Notes: generated from the sequence alone by a model not told the origin. Shown: positions 28,701 through 47,815, counted from the first letter of the stretch. The stretch: 64,000 nt of DNA from Batrachochytrium dendrobatidis JAM81 (GCF_000203795.2 NW_006281106.1:377302-441301), one strand, 5' to 3'. Numbers and translations are program-made.

Positions 28701-29486
28701 CTTGCAACTATGTCTTGATGATTTAGAAGCCTTGTTAGTCGACTTTACCAATTACGAGAGGTTCATGAGCAATCAAGCATTGGCAAAAAAATCAATCGCT
28801 TTTTAGCACGCTTGCAAGCAGTACCAGTCAATAATTCAGTATCAGCCGCTCTGAACTCAATGTTTTTTCTTCGACCAACTCCAAAGTTTTTTTTCAACTC
28901 TCTCCAACCACTCGAATTCAAGGTAACGGCTTTGAGCACTGAATAGTTGTTAATCTCATAAGCCAACATCATTTCTGTTTTGGCCACTAGCTGCAAGTCA
29001 CGCCACTTCCAAAGTCTGGTCATTCACTTGCTCTCCGCCGCAAAACTATATTTGTTTTGCAGCTTGAAGGATTTGCGTCTCTCAAACATGATCTGGATTA
29101 CTCGAGTGGTAGGTTCAAGTATCATAACGCGTTCCTATGGTCCATCAATGCAATATCATTTGGACTGAACAATGATAAATCTTTGAAAAAACGATCTAGA
29201 TGGCGCTTTGATGTACAATAAGAAACGTATGAATGTATGCTTCACCATTACAGCTGTATCTCAGACTGGAATGCAAGTTGCACACACGGTTGCAATATGC
29301 CATATCAAGCAGCCAGCAGGGTATTTTGCAACATCATGTTCACTAAGCACTGACGATCTGCCAGAACGGTTTCAAGTTTTTGTGAATAGCATGCTGGAGA
29401 GTATAGATGTCAAGGAAAGTCCAATGAAAAAGTCATGGCGAATTGCCGATCCCGTTTGCATTCCTGTCCGGCTGATCAATGAATAA
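25703..29486 (+). CDS. INTS7: Integrator complex subunit 7
   Basis: Multi-exon gene. The first five exons are solid: 25703..25859, 25920..25953, 26025..26225, 26291..26433, 26491..26573. A long exon at about 26,699-27,202 and further exons to a stop at 29,486 follow. The segments GVVGSNDPLARSLSLLVLGH, SAFLKLSEYW, a helical-repeat region and a C-terminal beta domain align with animal INTS7 in order. INTS7 is an ARM-repeat scaffold of Integrator, the nuclear complex that cleaves nascent snRNA and other RNA polymerase II transcripts. The join between 26,574 and 26,698 does not keep phase, so a small exon there is unresolved, and some later joins are approximate. Integrator is absent from well-studied Dikarya; finding it here fits a chytrid. 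Confidence 0.85.
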
Positions 29487-29833
29487 ACGAATGATTCATC
29501 AATGCCAAATATCAAAATAGTTACACTAAGAGCATATCAATCCAATACGACTTGATCCGAATCAACTGGAAAACGTCCAACACCCACACATTATTTACAA
29601 ACATGAACCAAGCGACACTAGTCACTCGAGATTGGTTTAGACTAGAAAGTTGTACTTTGAAAATAAAAAATTAAAAAAGCGCTAAAAACTTCAAGTACAC
29701 ACCCATCAACAACCATATATTAAACAAGTGATGATAAAAGTTGTAAAAAGTAATATATGGTGGCCAAGTCGGACCGACTCTTAGTGCTGGTTAAATCAAA
29801 ACTGTAGGGGTAAACGAATCGAGAAATGTGGAA
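29487..29833. other. Convergent 3' spacer
   Basis: Spacer between the stops of INTS7 (+) and the complex I gene (-). AT-rich; nothing else is recognised. Confidence 0.6.
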
Positions 29834-32456
29834 TTACGCAGATGCCTGTGAGGCAGATTCTTCAGAGACCAGACCGTGTGTAAAGGCTTGAGAGCACTTG
29901 GCCATCGTAGCGGAAGATCGAGAAATCGAGTCAGTCATATAGTAGTCCTGAATAGGAAGCTCAATTGGATCCTTGGAAAGAGGTGCCTTAGATTGCTTTA
30001 AAGTCTCGAGACCAAGCTTTGAGATGCCATCCGATGTTTCGGTGACAACATCATAATTTACTAGACTGGGTGCCAAAATAGACATTCTGTTGCGTAGCTC
30101 GTAAATATCATCGTATGCCAATGGTTTACCCGCAACTTCCGAAAGAGCACGGATAATGGTCCAGTCTTCACGAGCACCAGAGGGAGCAGGAACAGCTGCA
30201 CGGGTAATCTGGGTTCGACCCTCAGTATTAACATAGGTGGCAGATTTCTCAGTATACGCTGCACCAGGCAAAATGACATCCGCGAGGTAAGCGCCAGTAT
30301 CGCCGTGATGGCCATGGTAAACAACAAAGGCATCACTGGGTATGCGATCCTTAGAAACATCATCTGCACCAAGAAGGTACACAAATTTAGCAGCCTCCTT
30401 TGAGCGAGGAGCAGATTCGTAGCCAATGTCGAGTGCAGCAACGTTACCCGCAGCCTTTAATTACACAGGCAAACAAATCAATAGTCAACAGATATTAGTG
30501 ATTGCCACAAAGTATATACCATATAGAACCAAAAAGACAGTGATGCTATCAACTTTACAAAACACACAACTTACACGATGAAGAACATTGAAAACCTTCC
30601 AGCCAGGATCAGCAGTGGCTTCAAGTGTCAATGCCACATTTGAGATTTTTGCAAGAGAAGCAGCCGCATCTGTACGATCCAGAATGCCAGATCCAACAAC
30701 AATCATTGGGCGTTTTGCAGCCTTGAGCTTCTGTGAAAAGCTGCTGTTTTTGGATAAAAGCTCGTCCAGTTGTGAAACCGATGCACCGACATAATCAAAA
30801 TCATAGTTGAGTTGAGGTTCAGGACCAATCAGACCGATTTCAAGAGAATTGTGCAGGTATGCCTTGCGGATGCGAGTGTTGAGAATAGGGGCTTCGTGGC
30901 GAGGGTTGGTTCCAACAAGTAGCAAAACATCGGCCGATTCAATGCCATTGATGGAACTGTTGAAAACATAGTTGGAGCGAATATCTGTGATGCCAGAAAA
31001 ATCAGCCAAAGGACCCTCAAGCTGTAGATTCTCAGAGTTGCGTTGGTTGAAGAAATCTTTAAGAGCAACCAAACTCTCGGCATCGGAAAATTGACCAGCA
31101 ATGGCAGTAATCTGATCGCCAGATAGTCCATCAACGGCAGCAGCAATACGCTCAAGAGCCTCTGGCCAAGTAGCAGACACAAACTTATCGCCCTTACGGA
31201 TTAGAGGGGTAGTAAGACGCTGACGCTTAAGACCATCATACGCAAAACGGCTTTTGTCTGCAAGCCATTCCTCATTAATATCGTCATTGAGGCGAGGGAG
31301 GACACGCATCACTTCGACACCACGAGAGTCAATGCGAATATTGCTTCCAACAGCATCCAAGACATCAATGGATTCAGTTTTCTTGAGTTCCCAGGGACGA
31401 GCAGTAAATCCATATGGCTTGGAGGTAAGCGCGCCGACGGGACACAGATCAATAATATTTCCAGACATCTCAGTGGCCAGTACTTTTTCAATATATGTTC
31501 CAATCTGCATGTCATTTCCACGACCAGAGGTTCCTAGCTCAGCGGCACCAGCAACCTCGTTGGCAAATCGGACACAACGAGTGCAGTGAATGCAACGAGT
31601 CATGATAGTTTTGACAAGGGGGCCGAGGTTTTTATTTTCAACAGCACGTTTACCCACCACTTCGTTGAAACGACTTCGGTCAGAACCATAGCGAACACTT
31701 TGATCCTGTAGATCACATTCTCCACCTTGATCGCAAATGGGGCAATCAAGAGGATGGTTTGCAAGAAGAAACTCCATTACACCCTCCCGTGCCTTTTTGA
31801 CCAAGGGAGTATTAGTCTTAATCTTCATACCAGGCATCACAGGCATGGCACATGAAGCAATGGGCTTTGGAGATTTCTCGAGCTCAACAAGACACATTCG
31901 ACAGTTTCCAGCAACAGCAAGACGCTCATGATAGCAAAATCTGGGAATCTCAACACCAGCAGCTTCGCAAGCTTGAATAACAGCAGATCCCTGCTCAATC
32001 ATAGTAGAGCGACCATCAATAAACACTTCAATCTGAGCCTTTTGAGATGAGGACTGATGCAATGCTGTTGCAATGAAATGATTGAATGTAAACAATGGAT
32101 GATAGATTAGCAATGTAGATACTTGTGGTCATGTTCATAAAGAATCCTGTATATAAGGAAAGGAGTAGAACCATATAGATTGCTACAAATACATAAAATG
32201 TTGGGCTGTAGCCAATGTTCTAGAATACGGTTAAAAGTGGGCATTGACCATCTGAAATGATTCCAATGTCAGTGTCCCTGATGGACATTGAATACAAAAA
32301 CCACTTACTCCTGATACGTTCAGCCTGCGCAGTTGCATAGCGAGTAGAAGATGGAGTAAAGCCGATGCTTAAAGTCCTAAGCAGGACAGAAGCGGATGCA
32401 GCAGAGAGTTGGGAAGATAGCAGCCTCGAGTGAGCAGCAGCAAGCAAGAGCCTCAT
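29834..32456 (-). CDS. NDUFS1: NADH-ubiquinone oxidoreductase 75-kDa subunit (complex I)
   Basis: Three exons, complement(join(29834..30454,30575..32064,32309..32456)), 752 residues. The family usually has about 730-745. A presequence rich in Arg, Ser and Ala is followed by the iron-sulfur modules. [14 protein letters not shown] belongs to the 2Fe-2S site, [19 protein letters not shown] and [10 protein letters not shown] to the 4Fe-4S sites, then comes the molybdopterin-oxidoreductase-like domain. The protein is the largest subunit of the peripheral arm and carries electrons from FMN toward quinone in the mitochondrion. All visible cluster ligands are present. It is convergent with INTS7. Confidence 0.97.
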
Positions 32457-33203
32457 TTGGTCTATGTCAAAGTGATGGGATGAATGGCTTGGCTGTATAT
32501 AAATTCAACAGCTCTTAATAAAACACTATGATTATTGAGTTGAATGACAATAGTCTATTGAATCGAGTCCATCTCTAGCAATAACTTACAGAACCAAAGC
32601 TGACAGACGAATGAAAAAATTACAGGAAAAGTCGAAAGCTTGCAAGTATTCAATTACACTCAAGAATCAACCCAAAACAATCCATTCAATCCAGCCAACA
32701 ATCTACTCAATCCAGAATAATCCAATCGTCATGTTCATTAAAAATTGAATCCAACCATCGTATTCATTAAAAAAAACTGTCAGATCTCTCAAGATTGCTG
32801 CGTATGGATTCATCGCATCTGTCAAATGTCATGCCATCACAAATCTTTAAATAACAATTGTCAGTTGTATAGACTGATCGTGTATGATTATCGAGCTGTG
32901 TTTTTGGTTTATCGAGTCGCTCCTGCGTCAAAAAAACTCGTCTTTTAACCCTTGCAGAAGTTGTCGCAACTTTACTTTTCTTAGAACAGCTGTATCTGCT
33001 GCCTGGACATGAGAGAATGGTGCATTATTTCGACTTGCAACTTCTTATTCCCTTTTCAGCTCCTCGTAGACTATCCAAATACAATCCTGGGCTTGTATAG
33101 CTTGATTCTATATCCTCTCATTTTGCTATTAGAATCAGATTTAAATCACTTGGAAACTAGATTGTATTAATACTCAATCTTCATTTCATGAATGCCCTTA
33201 CAG
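32457..33203. other. Upstream region between complex I gene and GCN2
   Basis: Holds the divergent promoter region of NDUFS1 and the unresolved 5' end of GCN2. Direct repeats of AATCCA(A/T)CC-type sequence occur around 32,670-32,760. A first coding exon for GCN2 is expected here (a short one near 32,950-33,190), but I could not fix it. Confidence 0.5.
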
Positions 33204-40189
<6,986 letters not shown>

Positions 40190-40205
40190 TAATAAAAGAA
40201 TATAT

Positions 40206-40790
40206 TTACATATTGTCTTCGTCATTGTAAGCATATCTGATCTTGCGATCCCTTTTCAGTCTCTGTGAGGCTACTTGTTTTTTCCTAATAGTAGCTGAAG
40301 TGGATGGCCTTTCATTTGGCTTGCTAACCAGCAGTTCACGCTGCATATTTCTAAGTCTCTGAAATCGATCCTGCAGCACCTGATGCTCTGCTTGCAACTC
40401 GAGGGTTGGATCGTATGTAAAGTCTGTAGGCTCGAGACTATTGGGCAGTTCCTCTTCGACCATAACAGATGGCTGTTCAACGAGCATACTGGACACTGAC
40501 TTTGAATACGATGTAGACTGAGACTGCAGTTCTTGCTCTAGTTTGAGAAGCTCTAGTTCAAAGTCGTCCATTTCATCTTTTTGAAGACTATCCGTAGGTG
40601 CAACTGCATCCACTGCAACCAATGAAGCTTCGACTCCATCCAGCCTGCCGTCAGTGTCAATGGCCAAGGAATTGTTTTTGGGAGTGCTAGTGGCATGATG
40701 AGTAGATATGTGTGCTTTTGAAGATGGTCGAGTCTCTCCAGACTTGCGCTTGGATAGTTTTTGTTTCAAAAGGTATCGAATATCTGCCAT
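40206..40790 (-). CDS. Unknown charged coiled-coil protein
   Basis: Single exon, 194 residues from MADIRYLLKQKLSKRKSGET. It has a basic N-terminus, a central acidic coiled-coil segment (DDFELELLKLEQELQSQ), another helix (HQVLQDRFQRLRNMQREL) and a basic C-terminus (SQRLKRDRKIRYAYNDED). Composition and clean frame in a gene-dense region argue for a real protein, perhaps nuclear. No family is recognised. Confidence 0.65.
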   Translation of the reverse strand: MADIRYLLKQKLSKRKSGETRPSSKAHISTHHATSTPKNNSLAIDTDGRLDGVEASLVAVDAVAPTDSLQKDEMDDFELELLKLEQELQSQSTSYSKSVSSMLVEQPSVMVEEELPNSLEPTDFTYDPTLELQAEHQVLQDRFQRLRNMQRELLVSKPNERPSTSATIRKKQVASQRLKRDRKIRYAYNDEDNM

Positions 40791-40983
40791 TGCTCAAAGT
40801 TATAGTCGTATTCACGTACAATGAAACACTTATGTATTGATATTGCAGTGATGGTCTTGGAATAAACAATGATAGTAATATATAAACACCTGATAATAAC
40901 ATTTTCTTGAATCTGCTAAATGCATTGTATTTATTATGTACTATTTTGCTTTTTTTATTTCCTTTTTCTTTTGTAATAATCAA

Positions 40984-42000
40984 ATGTCTGAAGATAACTG
41001 CTGGAAATGGAACGAGTTTGTGGAAATAGGAAACACTATACACAGGATGAGAAGGCAAGTTCGTATTCTGCAAGCAAAATATGCTCTCGGGATTGCCAAC
41101 CAGTTGATTGATAACGGTTTTATTATAGACTTGCCCATCAAAGATCAGCAACTCTATGAAACTCTTTTACTCAAAATAGCAGAGTATCTGGATGGAAACG
41201 CCGAGGTCATTCAAACTGCTGTCAAGGAATACTTTCTCATTTAACACGGCAAGGCAGGTCTTGACGAAGATCTCTTTGATATTACATTTTCTCCAAAAAA
41301 GAGCGGAATCCAAACTGGATTCACTTGTGATGTCAACAATGGAACTCAAAGTGTTTGCTACTACATCAAGACGCATCAGTACGGATCAACAGAAGACAAT
41401 ATAAAAAGTATCAAACCACCAGATACAAAGGAGCTGTTTGTCTACAAGATTCTGCATCATATTGGAATTGGTCCTCAAGCTCATTTTATCATCCCATCTC
41501 GCGGCACCAAAAAGACTATCTACATTGCCACCAAGGATTGCCATTTGGTCTTATTGTCCAGCTTGATCAAGAATACAGCAAACAACAATGCATTACTTCA
41601 ATTGGATCTGATATCTCGCATCCTCTGTCTTCGTGATTGTGCTGACAACACTTCAAACTGTGGTCAAGTCGGTGAAACCCCAATGATTGTTGACTTTCGT
41701 ATTGAAAAGCAGTCGCAGGGTTATGCCAAACTCGATATCCTGGACAAATTCTACGAAGGAAACAGTGAATTTCACTATTCTGGATTGATGGAAATCGCAA
41801 TCAAAACTACAAATACTGTCAAGATGGATATCATGAACAAGTCACTGCAGGAGTGGAAGTTGTTGGAGAATATCGAACGAGCCGAATCAGAGATCAATGG
41901 ATTGGTTAAAAGATACGATGGCAAGATGAAATTTGAAAACGATTTACAACGATATGTCCAGGACCTCAAAACAACAGTTGCAGTTCTTATAAAATCTTGA
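40984..42000 (+). pseudogene. Unknown protein gene with one in-frame stop
   Basis: The frame from ATG 40,984 to the stop at 42,000 (339 codons) is open except for a single TAA at 41,242-41,244 (codon 87). The sequence on both sides looks coding: CWKWNEFVEIGNTIHRM before, and DTKELFVYKILHHIGIGPQA, LQLDLISRILCLRDC, IVDFRIEKQ and a C-terminal coiled coil after. The combination ELFVYK...DLISRILCLRD...IVDF is faintly reminiscent of a kinase-like fold. I also have a vague memory of similar unnamed families expanded in nematodes and Rhizophagus; neither point is secure. No GT-AG intron obviously removes the stop, so a recent nonsense mutation is the simplest reading. Confidence 0.55.
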
Positions 42001-42065
42001 GAGATAAGCTAGCTTTCTGTCTATGCATTTACCTTTAAATGTCGATAGTTTTCATTATATTGGTA

Positions 42066-42927
42066 TCAGGAAAAATGGAAGATGTGTAATATTACAACTG
42101 TAATATCTGAGCAAATCACTACCTGGATAAGAGTTGCTACTCTCAGTGACACTGCTTTGTAAGACGAGCTCAAATTAATCAACAAAAACTCTATCAATAC
42201 ATTTGCAAGGACCATTGGACGTATTCGTTGTCTAGAAATTAGTTTTGATACTTTCAGAAGTGGAAGGGGATTCGCTGTTGGAGAAGTTGCATTATCTATC
42301 ATTAATTCAGAAACACCTATCATGGTCAGTACGCAGTGAGTTCCTATATGGATATCAATGCAAGAATCAACTATCATTTACAAGTTTGAATTGAGAACCA
42401 ACAATTGTACCAGCAGATCAATGTCAAAGTACTTGCAAATTAGGCAATTCATTGCACAAGACTGTTTTGCTCTTAAAAGCTACTTTCTGACTCGAAAAAC
42501 CCGAGTCCTTCATAGAATGGCTAGACAAGTCGCTAACCTTGGACGTCGAGGCAAAAGCGACAAGGACTTTGAAGACATACGAATTGCAAGGAGAAAGAAC
42601 AAGACTGGAGAGGTTGAACAGAAAACAAACAAGGCAGAGCGATTGCCATTACACAAGCCACGTCCATACATTGGGTTTGCCATTGGATACGTTGGCTTTA
42701 CACACAACCAAGGAATATCTGGCACGATCATGGCACTAAAGAGACTCTTGTATTCTAATATCAGATACGTTCGCGTTCTAGTTCAACATATTTCAGGAAT
42801 GCAACTCACATGCCAGTCACCCAGTATTTGGAGAAAAGGAAAGTTGGAAGTTGAACAAATGTCAAGAATGTGGAATGTATTGGAACAGAAATATGAACAT
42901 TTGCTCTATATTTTTGTACAAGAATGA
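42066..42927 (+). pseudogene. Degenerate coding region, no product assigned
   Basis: Broken frames with protein-like stretches (NSINTFARTIGRIRCLEISF, RGFAVGEVALSIINSETPIM), then a 189-codon frame (42,358-42,927) containing PLHKPRPYIGFAIGYVGFTH. Stops occur near 42,162 and 42,340. It could be a decayed relative of the preceding gene or a separate gene; I cannot say which. The end overlaps a dispersed repeat. Confidence 0.3.
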
Positions 42928-43045
42928 ACATCAAGACCAGTCAACTAATGAGTTCATAAAACAATATTACTCGATAAGATTGGCATCAAGCATGACTGTT
43001 TATGTAATGTTTCATTTAACGTGAATACGGCTGTAAATCGGCTAC
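42750..43045. repeat. Degenerate relative of the 2-kb inverted repeat
   Basis: Short matches to the inverted-repeat sequence: TCAGATACGTTCGC and TCTAGTTCAACA near 42,760-42,785 (compare 21,370-21,410), and TGAATACGGCTGTAAA near 43,022 (compare TGAATACGGTTGTAAA at 3,797). Orientation is mixed, so this is a rearranged relic. It also shares AAATGTCAAGAATGT-like sequence with 47,660-47,690. Confidence 0.45.
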
Positions 43046-43105
43046 AAAGAATGCTCGAGTGAATCAAGGCTTTACAAACTTTTAATCAAAACTCTTGCAT
43101 TCAGC

Positions 43106-44519
43106 ATGGGCCAGGCAAACAGTTTATCCAGGACTGATGACGATTTCCCTCCATTGTTGGCTGCAAGACTACGGACACTCTATGATGCCATCAACAAGAA
43201 AGGCGAGTCTGCGTTCCATGAATTGTGTTGGACAGCAGCCTCTGTCCAGTGTTCATGCCAGCCACCATCTACTCATGCAACTGGCCCAGAACTGCTTGGA
43301 TTGTACAAGGCTCTGTGGATTCATCTATCCAATAAAACAAATAAACAACTGGCATCCTATTCTTTGTTTTCAAAAAAAGTAGCAGTTCTGCTTCATGGAT
43401 CTCACTACGACAAATCAGAGTTTATTCGGGAATCAATTGCTCTGATACCAAATCTACAAAGTCTTCTAACTGCTCTGTGGTCTCAGGGAAACGGAGCACT
43501 CGCACACTGCTCGTCCACAATCCCACTTATAAAACACACTGAACCCCCATCTGTCAGCAAACCGCATTCTGCCTTGGCTGCCTTTCTTCTGGCAAAACCG
43601 CGTAAAGTGGATGCATCTTATTCTGCCTTGAATGTCAATGACGACCAGCTCACGTATTCGGATCTCGCCGACTTTACTGTCTGGATCTCACAGAGTCGCC
43701 ATGTTCATGCATTGTGGGATCGTGCACTGGGTGATATATTTTTCAGTCCAGACCAGCAGCCTCCCGCCAAATCTAGACCCACCAGCACACTGTTGTCAAA
43801 CGAATCATGCTATGTACTTGATCTGGCAATGCGCAACAGTGGATTAGACTTACCGGACTGGAGTCTGTCCTTTTCCACCAAACTGCATGGTCAGAGTTGG
43901 ACCATCTTTTTGAATGCCATCATCCCACCAGCATCTTCACTGATTATTCTTCGTGATCGAGACGGCTACATATTTGGCGGCTTTGCCAGTATGCCGTGGA
44001 CAACCAATCCTCATTTCTATGGGGAATCATCAAGCTTTCTCTTTTCTATTTCACCCAAAATGGAAATATACCGCTCTACTGGAATCAATACCAACCATCA
44101 ATACCTGAACACGGGACGCCAAACACTTCCAAACGGACTTGGATTTGGCGGCCAGATTGAGTTTTTTGGACTTTGGATCTCTAATCAGTTTGATCACGGC
44201 AACTCAATGGCAAAACCCATTTCAACAACGTTTGGCAATCCACAATTGAGTAAAAAGGAAGAATTTGAAATTGATTTTGGCAAGTCAATCTACCTAATAT
44301 TGTGTTTAAATACTGTAGAAAACTAATTATATGTACATTGTTATTCTTGCAGTGGAGGTATGGTGTGTCAAGCAGCAAGATATTGATGACCGACTCGTTT
44401 CTACTATGGAAGGAAAGAGTTCGATTCTTGACCACACCGCAAGCGCTGCAATGCTAGAAATGGCAGGCAAAACCATGTACGCCAAAACACTGCATGAGCC
44501 CGAGATTTCATACGACTAA
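43106..44519 (+). CDS. MEAK7: TLDc-domain protein, MEAK7-like
   Basis: Two exons, join(43106..44279,44353..44519), 446 residues. The protein starts MGQANSLSR, a possible N-myristoylation site as in MEAK7. It has a helical N-terminal half and a C-terminal TLDc domain (LHGQSWTIFLNAII, LIILRDRDGYIFGGFASMPW, FGLWISNQFDHG, STTFGNPQLSKKEEFEID, VEVWCV). MEAK7 associates with lysosomal membranes and an alternative mTOR signalling branch in animals; its role in fungi is not known to me. The intron joins in phase only with a GC donor (G|GCAAGT) and CAG acceptor, i.e. a GC-AG intron. Confidence 0.88.
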
Positions 44520-44591
44520 CTTTGCACACCGCTATTCGCATGCCAGCTTAGCATCGAAACTACATATCATTTCAGCCAATGTTAGATTCTT

Positions 44592-46068
44592 TTAGACTGC
44601 AGTCACCATTTCAACAAACGATCCAAACCTTGTAAGCACTACACCAAATGCTGCTACAAGGGAGAATGGATACTGAACATCCATTGTGAATGTATCGTCT
44701 GAAACTAAAAAATTAATAGTTAAAACCAGCACTGATGACTATTGGTACATCTATTTCAAAGTGTAAATACCTTTGCCAAATTGAATCACAATGTACTCTA
44801 GGTCGTGATCATGAACAATCTGAAAGTTTTTGACAGATGCAATGGTTACACGCTGATTAAAATCTAAAACAAATGATTGAGTTTCTGTATAATGCATTGC
44901 CATTCAATGCAAGTGTGTTAGTGTCACATATTAAGCATCTTATCCATCATATATTCGAAACTCACCATCACTCCATTTTGGAGATTTGTTATACATCACC
45001 ACAAGATCGCGATCACTCATGGCTTTATGTCGCTCCAGCAGTGTTTCTTTTTCCTGTGCATCCAAGAAATGTTGTAACATCAAGCCCAAAGTACAGAAAA
45101 CAAAACCAAATATCTACTGTGCATGTAATGTACCTCGAGGGGTCTGATTTCAGCCAACGTTCCTTCAGGCAACAAAGGCGGGCTAATGATTGTCATTCTC
45201 CTAGGACCGCGATGACCCAGAAAATTAGGTTCATACACCACAGCAGCTAATTCACGGCGTCCTTCGGCCATGTTATCAGAGTTGGTTGATGGCTGGATAC
45301 TACTGGATACTGTAAAGCCAGTTCCTAAAAAATTGGATCTAACCCAACAAGAAATGCTTAAAAGATCGATGCGAGTGATACTATTAAAACTCGAGTTCAA
45401 AGCATCCCATACCTGACTCGGGCAATAGACTTATTTCTGACACCTCGATCACCTTCACTGGGAAGTGTGATGATATAACACGAGGTTTGACTACGCATCT
45501 TCTTGGCAAAGAGAACTGGTATGACAGTGTTGTGCTCCTCTACAAAGACTTCGTAAGTATGGCTTCCACCTGCTAACCCATCCCTTTTCCGTACAATTCG
45601 ACACAGTTTTCTAGTGCCATATGGGACTGGACTGGAATCCTCAATCAAGATGTAATCAAGATACAATCAATATCATTGAATGCAACGTTAGAACCCAACA
45701 TCATCCATAGCAGTGCATTCCACCTTGCATACTCTTACCTGCACAAGAGCCTTATCTGCTCTTCCCGAGCCACCAACGACTGTGATCGAAGCCCTCTTCC
45801 CTGACGATGCATATCAGCTACTCTTGGTAGAATTTCATTATCAGCATGTGTGTTGGTAGCTGGCGATACCATGGCCTCACGAATAGCTGGATCCATCTGG
45901 TCTACAGAAACATCCTACATCATCAGAACCAGGCTGGTGAGTTGCAAATCTTGAATAGCATCAGCTAGTTTAAAACACTTGTTTTCAAGTGATATTTACT
46001 CTGCGCAAGGGGAAAGCATGGCCAGTATCTGACCCAGTATCAAATTCGGAGTCGTCTGAGATGTTCAT
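44592..46068 (-). CDS. Tubby-like protein
   Basis: Seven exons: 46068..46000, 45914..45739, about 45,666..45413, 45338..45134, 45053..44966, 44863..44771, 44704..44592. The C-terminal Tubby domain is clear: [30 protein letters not shown] (phosphoinositide-binding region), [22 protein letters not shown] and a C-terminal hydrophobic helix ([11 protein letters not shown]). The N-terminal part is short and acidic. Tubby proteins bind PI(4,5)P2 and, in ciliated cells, help traffic membrane proteins into the cilium, which would suit a flagellate zoospore fungus. The junction before exon 3 has no AG acceptor in the expected place (sequence ends GATATTG), so this splice site or base calls there need caution. 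Confidence 0.88.
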
Positions 46069-46191
46069 GATAAAGTTGTAGCTATTCGAGATAAGAAGCA
46101 GCCTGAATCAAGGCGAGAAACCGTCGAATCTTGCCAAACTTGAGGCTCCTTTTCTTACCAAACAAGAAAGCTTGAATTGACTGCTGGCTTC
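46069..46191. promoter_or_regulatory. 123-bp bidirectional promoter (Tubby / MDM12)
   Basis: The only sequence between two divergent start codons. No distinct motif recognised. Confidence 0.55.
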
Positions 46192-47199
46192 ATGTCGTTT
46201 ATTATAGATTGGAATCTTCTGAATGACGGAGTAGAGGCTGAGAGACTAAAACTGCTGGTCAATGACCATTTCCAAGAAGTTGCTCGACCAAGCTTTCTGG
46301 GCAAGGTAACGGTGATGCAGCTGGACTTTGGTATGTTGTGATGGTCCATGAGCCTCTGGCTTGATGCTCATCTAAACTCACTAACGACCGTTGGGTTGAC
46401 TTGCATAGGTGATATCCCACCAGAAGTCACCATCGAGGATATATGCGATCCTCTTGCTGATTTTTACATTCAGGAAGATCCTGCCTTTGAATATGAACAT
46501 GATCATATTCAGAGTCATTCATACAACAGTCGTCAGAATATAGACACTACAGCAGCTAGTGAGCAGATTTCTGTGTCTGATGGTATTGGACATCATGGCA
46601 GTGCTATATACAAAGAACCGTCGCTGTCATTTGACTCGACCAACAATCTACGCTATGTGCAACTTCCTCCGCAAGATACTGATGCGCAGCTGGAACTGAA
46701 TGTCAGATATCATGGAAATATGCGTTTATCTATATCCACTGAGCTTATTGTCAATCAACCCACTCCTGCATTCATGGTACTGCCTCTTGCACTCACGCTC
46801 ACTGGCTTTTCTTTTGACGGAACGGCAGTCATTGCCTATCTAGGATATGCAATCAATTTTTGTTTCAAAGAGCCTCTTGATGGAAATAGTATTCTGCAAG
46901 ATATGACCATCGAATCGGAAATCGGTGATAGAAACAAGCAGGGTACGAGTAAATGATCATTGTATCGTTGCTTCAAACAATCCTAACCTCATGATTCATA
47001 CAAATCTGTTTTTAAATCGACTATAGTCTTGAAAAACGTTGAAAAGATTGAACGATTCATTGTGCAGCAACTAAAGAGTTTCTTCAACGATTTCCTTGTG
47101 TTTCCCAACTTCCATTCAATATATCTTACTCAAGACGATACCTATACAGAGTGTTCGAGCCAGCATAGCGGATTTAATCAAGCAGACACTGGGATTTGA
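46192..47199 (+). CDS. MDM12: MDM12, ERMES complex subunit
   Basis: Three exons, join(46192..46330,46409..46942,47027..47199), 281 residues. The start MSFIIDWNLLNDG, PPEVTIEDICDPLADFY, the beta-rich middle (NVRYHGNMRLSISTEL; AVIAYLGYAINFCF) and the ending KQ-VLKNVEKIERFI are conserved MDM12 signatures, forming an SMP (lipid-binding) domain. MDM12 bridges MMM1 at the ER and MDM34 at the mitochondrial outer membrane and takes part in phospholipid transfer. Length and motifs are complete. A Ser/His-rich loop (residues about 75-120) is the usual variable region. Confidence 0.95.
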
Positions 47200-47239
47200 A
47201 CCAGTGCATTGTTTTTGTGTGCGTTATCATTCCAAAACA

Positions 47240-47720
47240 CATTTACAGCCGTATTCACGTAAAATAAACTACTTTTGCATTTATCTCGAGTGATTGCTCG
47301 TAATTTGGTTTTAGAATAAATAACAATCAAGTGTTTGCTGTGCTTTCCTACTAGACATTGAAGCTAATGGACGTTTTCGATTCTTGAATAGATACAACGC
47401 CCATCATATAATACAAACTATAGTTTTGAACTGAAATGATCTCATCATTTGGTATAACCATACATTGTACGATTATCAAGTTTGGTTCAACCGTTCTAAT
47501 GCTGTCAATACACCTTTACACCTGATCTTTGGTTTATCCTAAAAACTCGGATACGCTCAAATTAGAGTTTAAGAAACCAACGATTGCACGTCTCAAGAAT
47601 GCAAGTTGGTTTCATGTCGATCGCTTAATGTTTGGCTTGCTGAATGCAGGGTTGGAGGTTCAACAATTGACAAGAATGTAGGACTTATTGAAACTATGCT
47701 GAAAATGCTGCTTTGAACAT
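47240..47720 (-). repeat. Degenerate copy of the 2-kb repeat
   Basis: Three matches in the same order and orientation as in the right arm at 21,085-21,390: TTTACAGCCGTATTCACGTA (47,242), TACATTGTACGATTATCAAG (47,461) and CTCGGATACG (47,548). Between them the sequence has decayed. This shows that the inverted-repeat sequence belongs to a dispersed family. The rest of 47,200-47,815 holds no gene. Confidence 0.55.
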
Positions 47721-47815
47721 TTACTGGAATTGGTTGCTTGTGTTTCCTGTACTGCGGCAAAGGTTTGACTCGTTGGCACGATCTACTGTTCTTGTCAATT
47801 CAATATAGAACAGTG

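Noticed and set aside
30588..31931. Long plus-strand frames opposite NDUFS1
   Set aside because: Antisense shadows of a strongly coding gene; no independent features.
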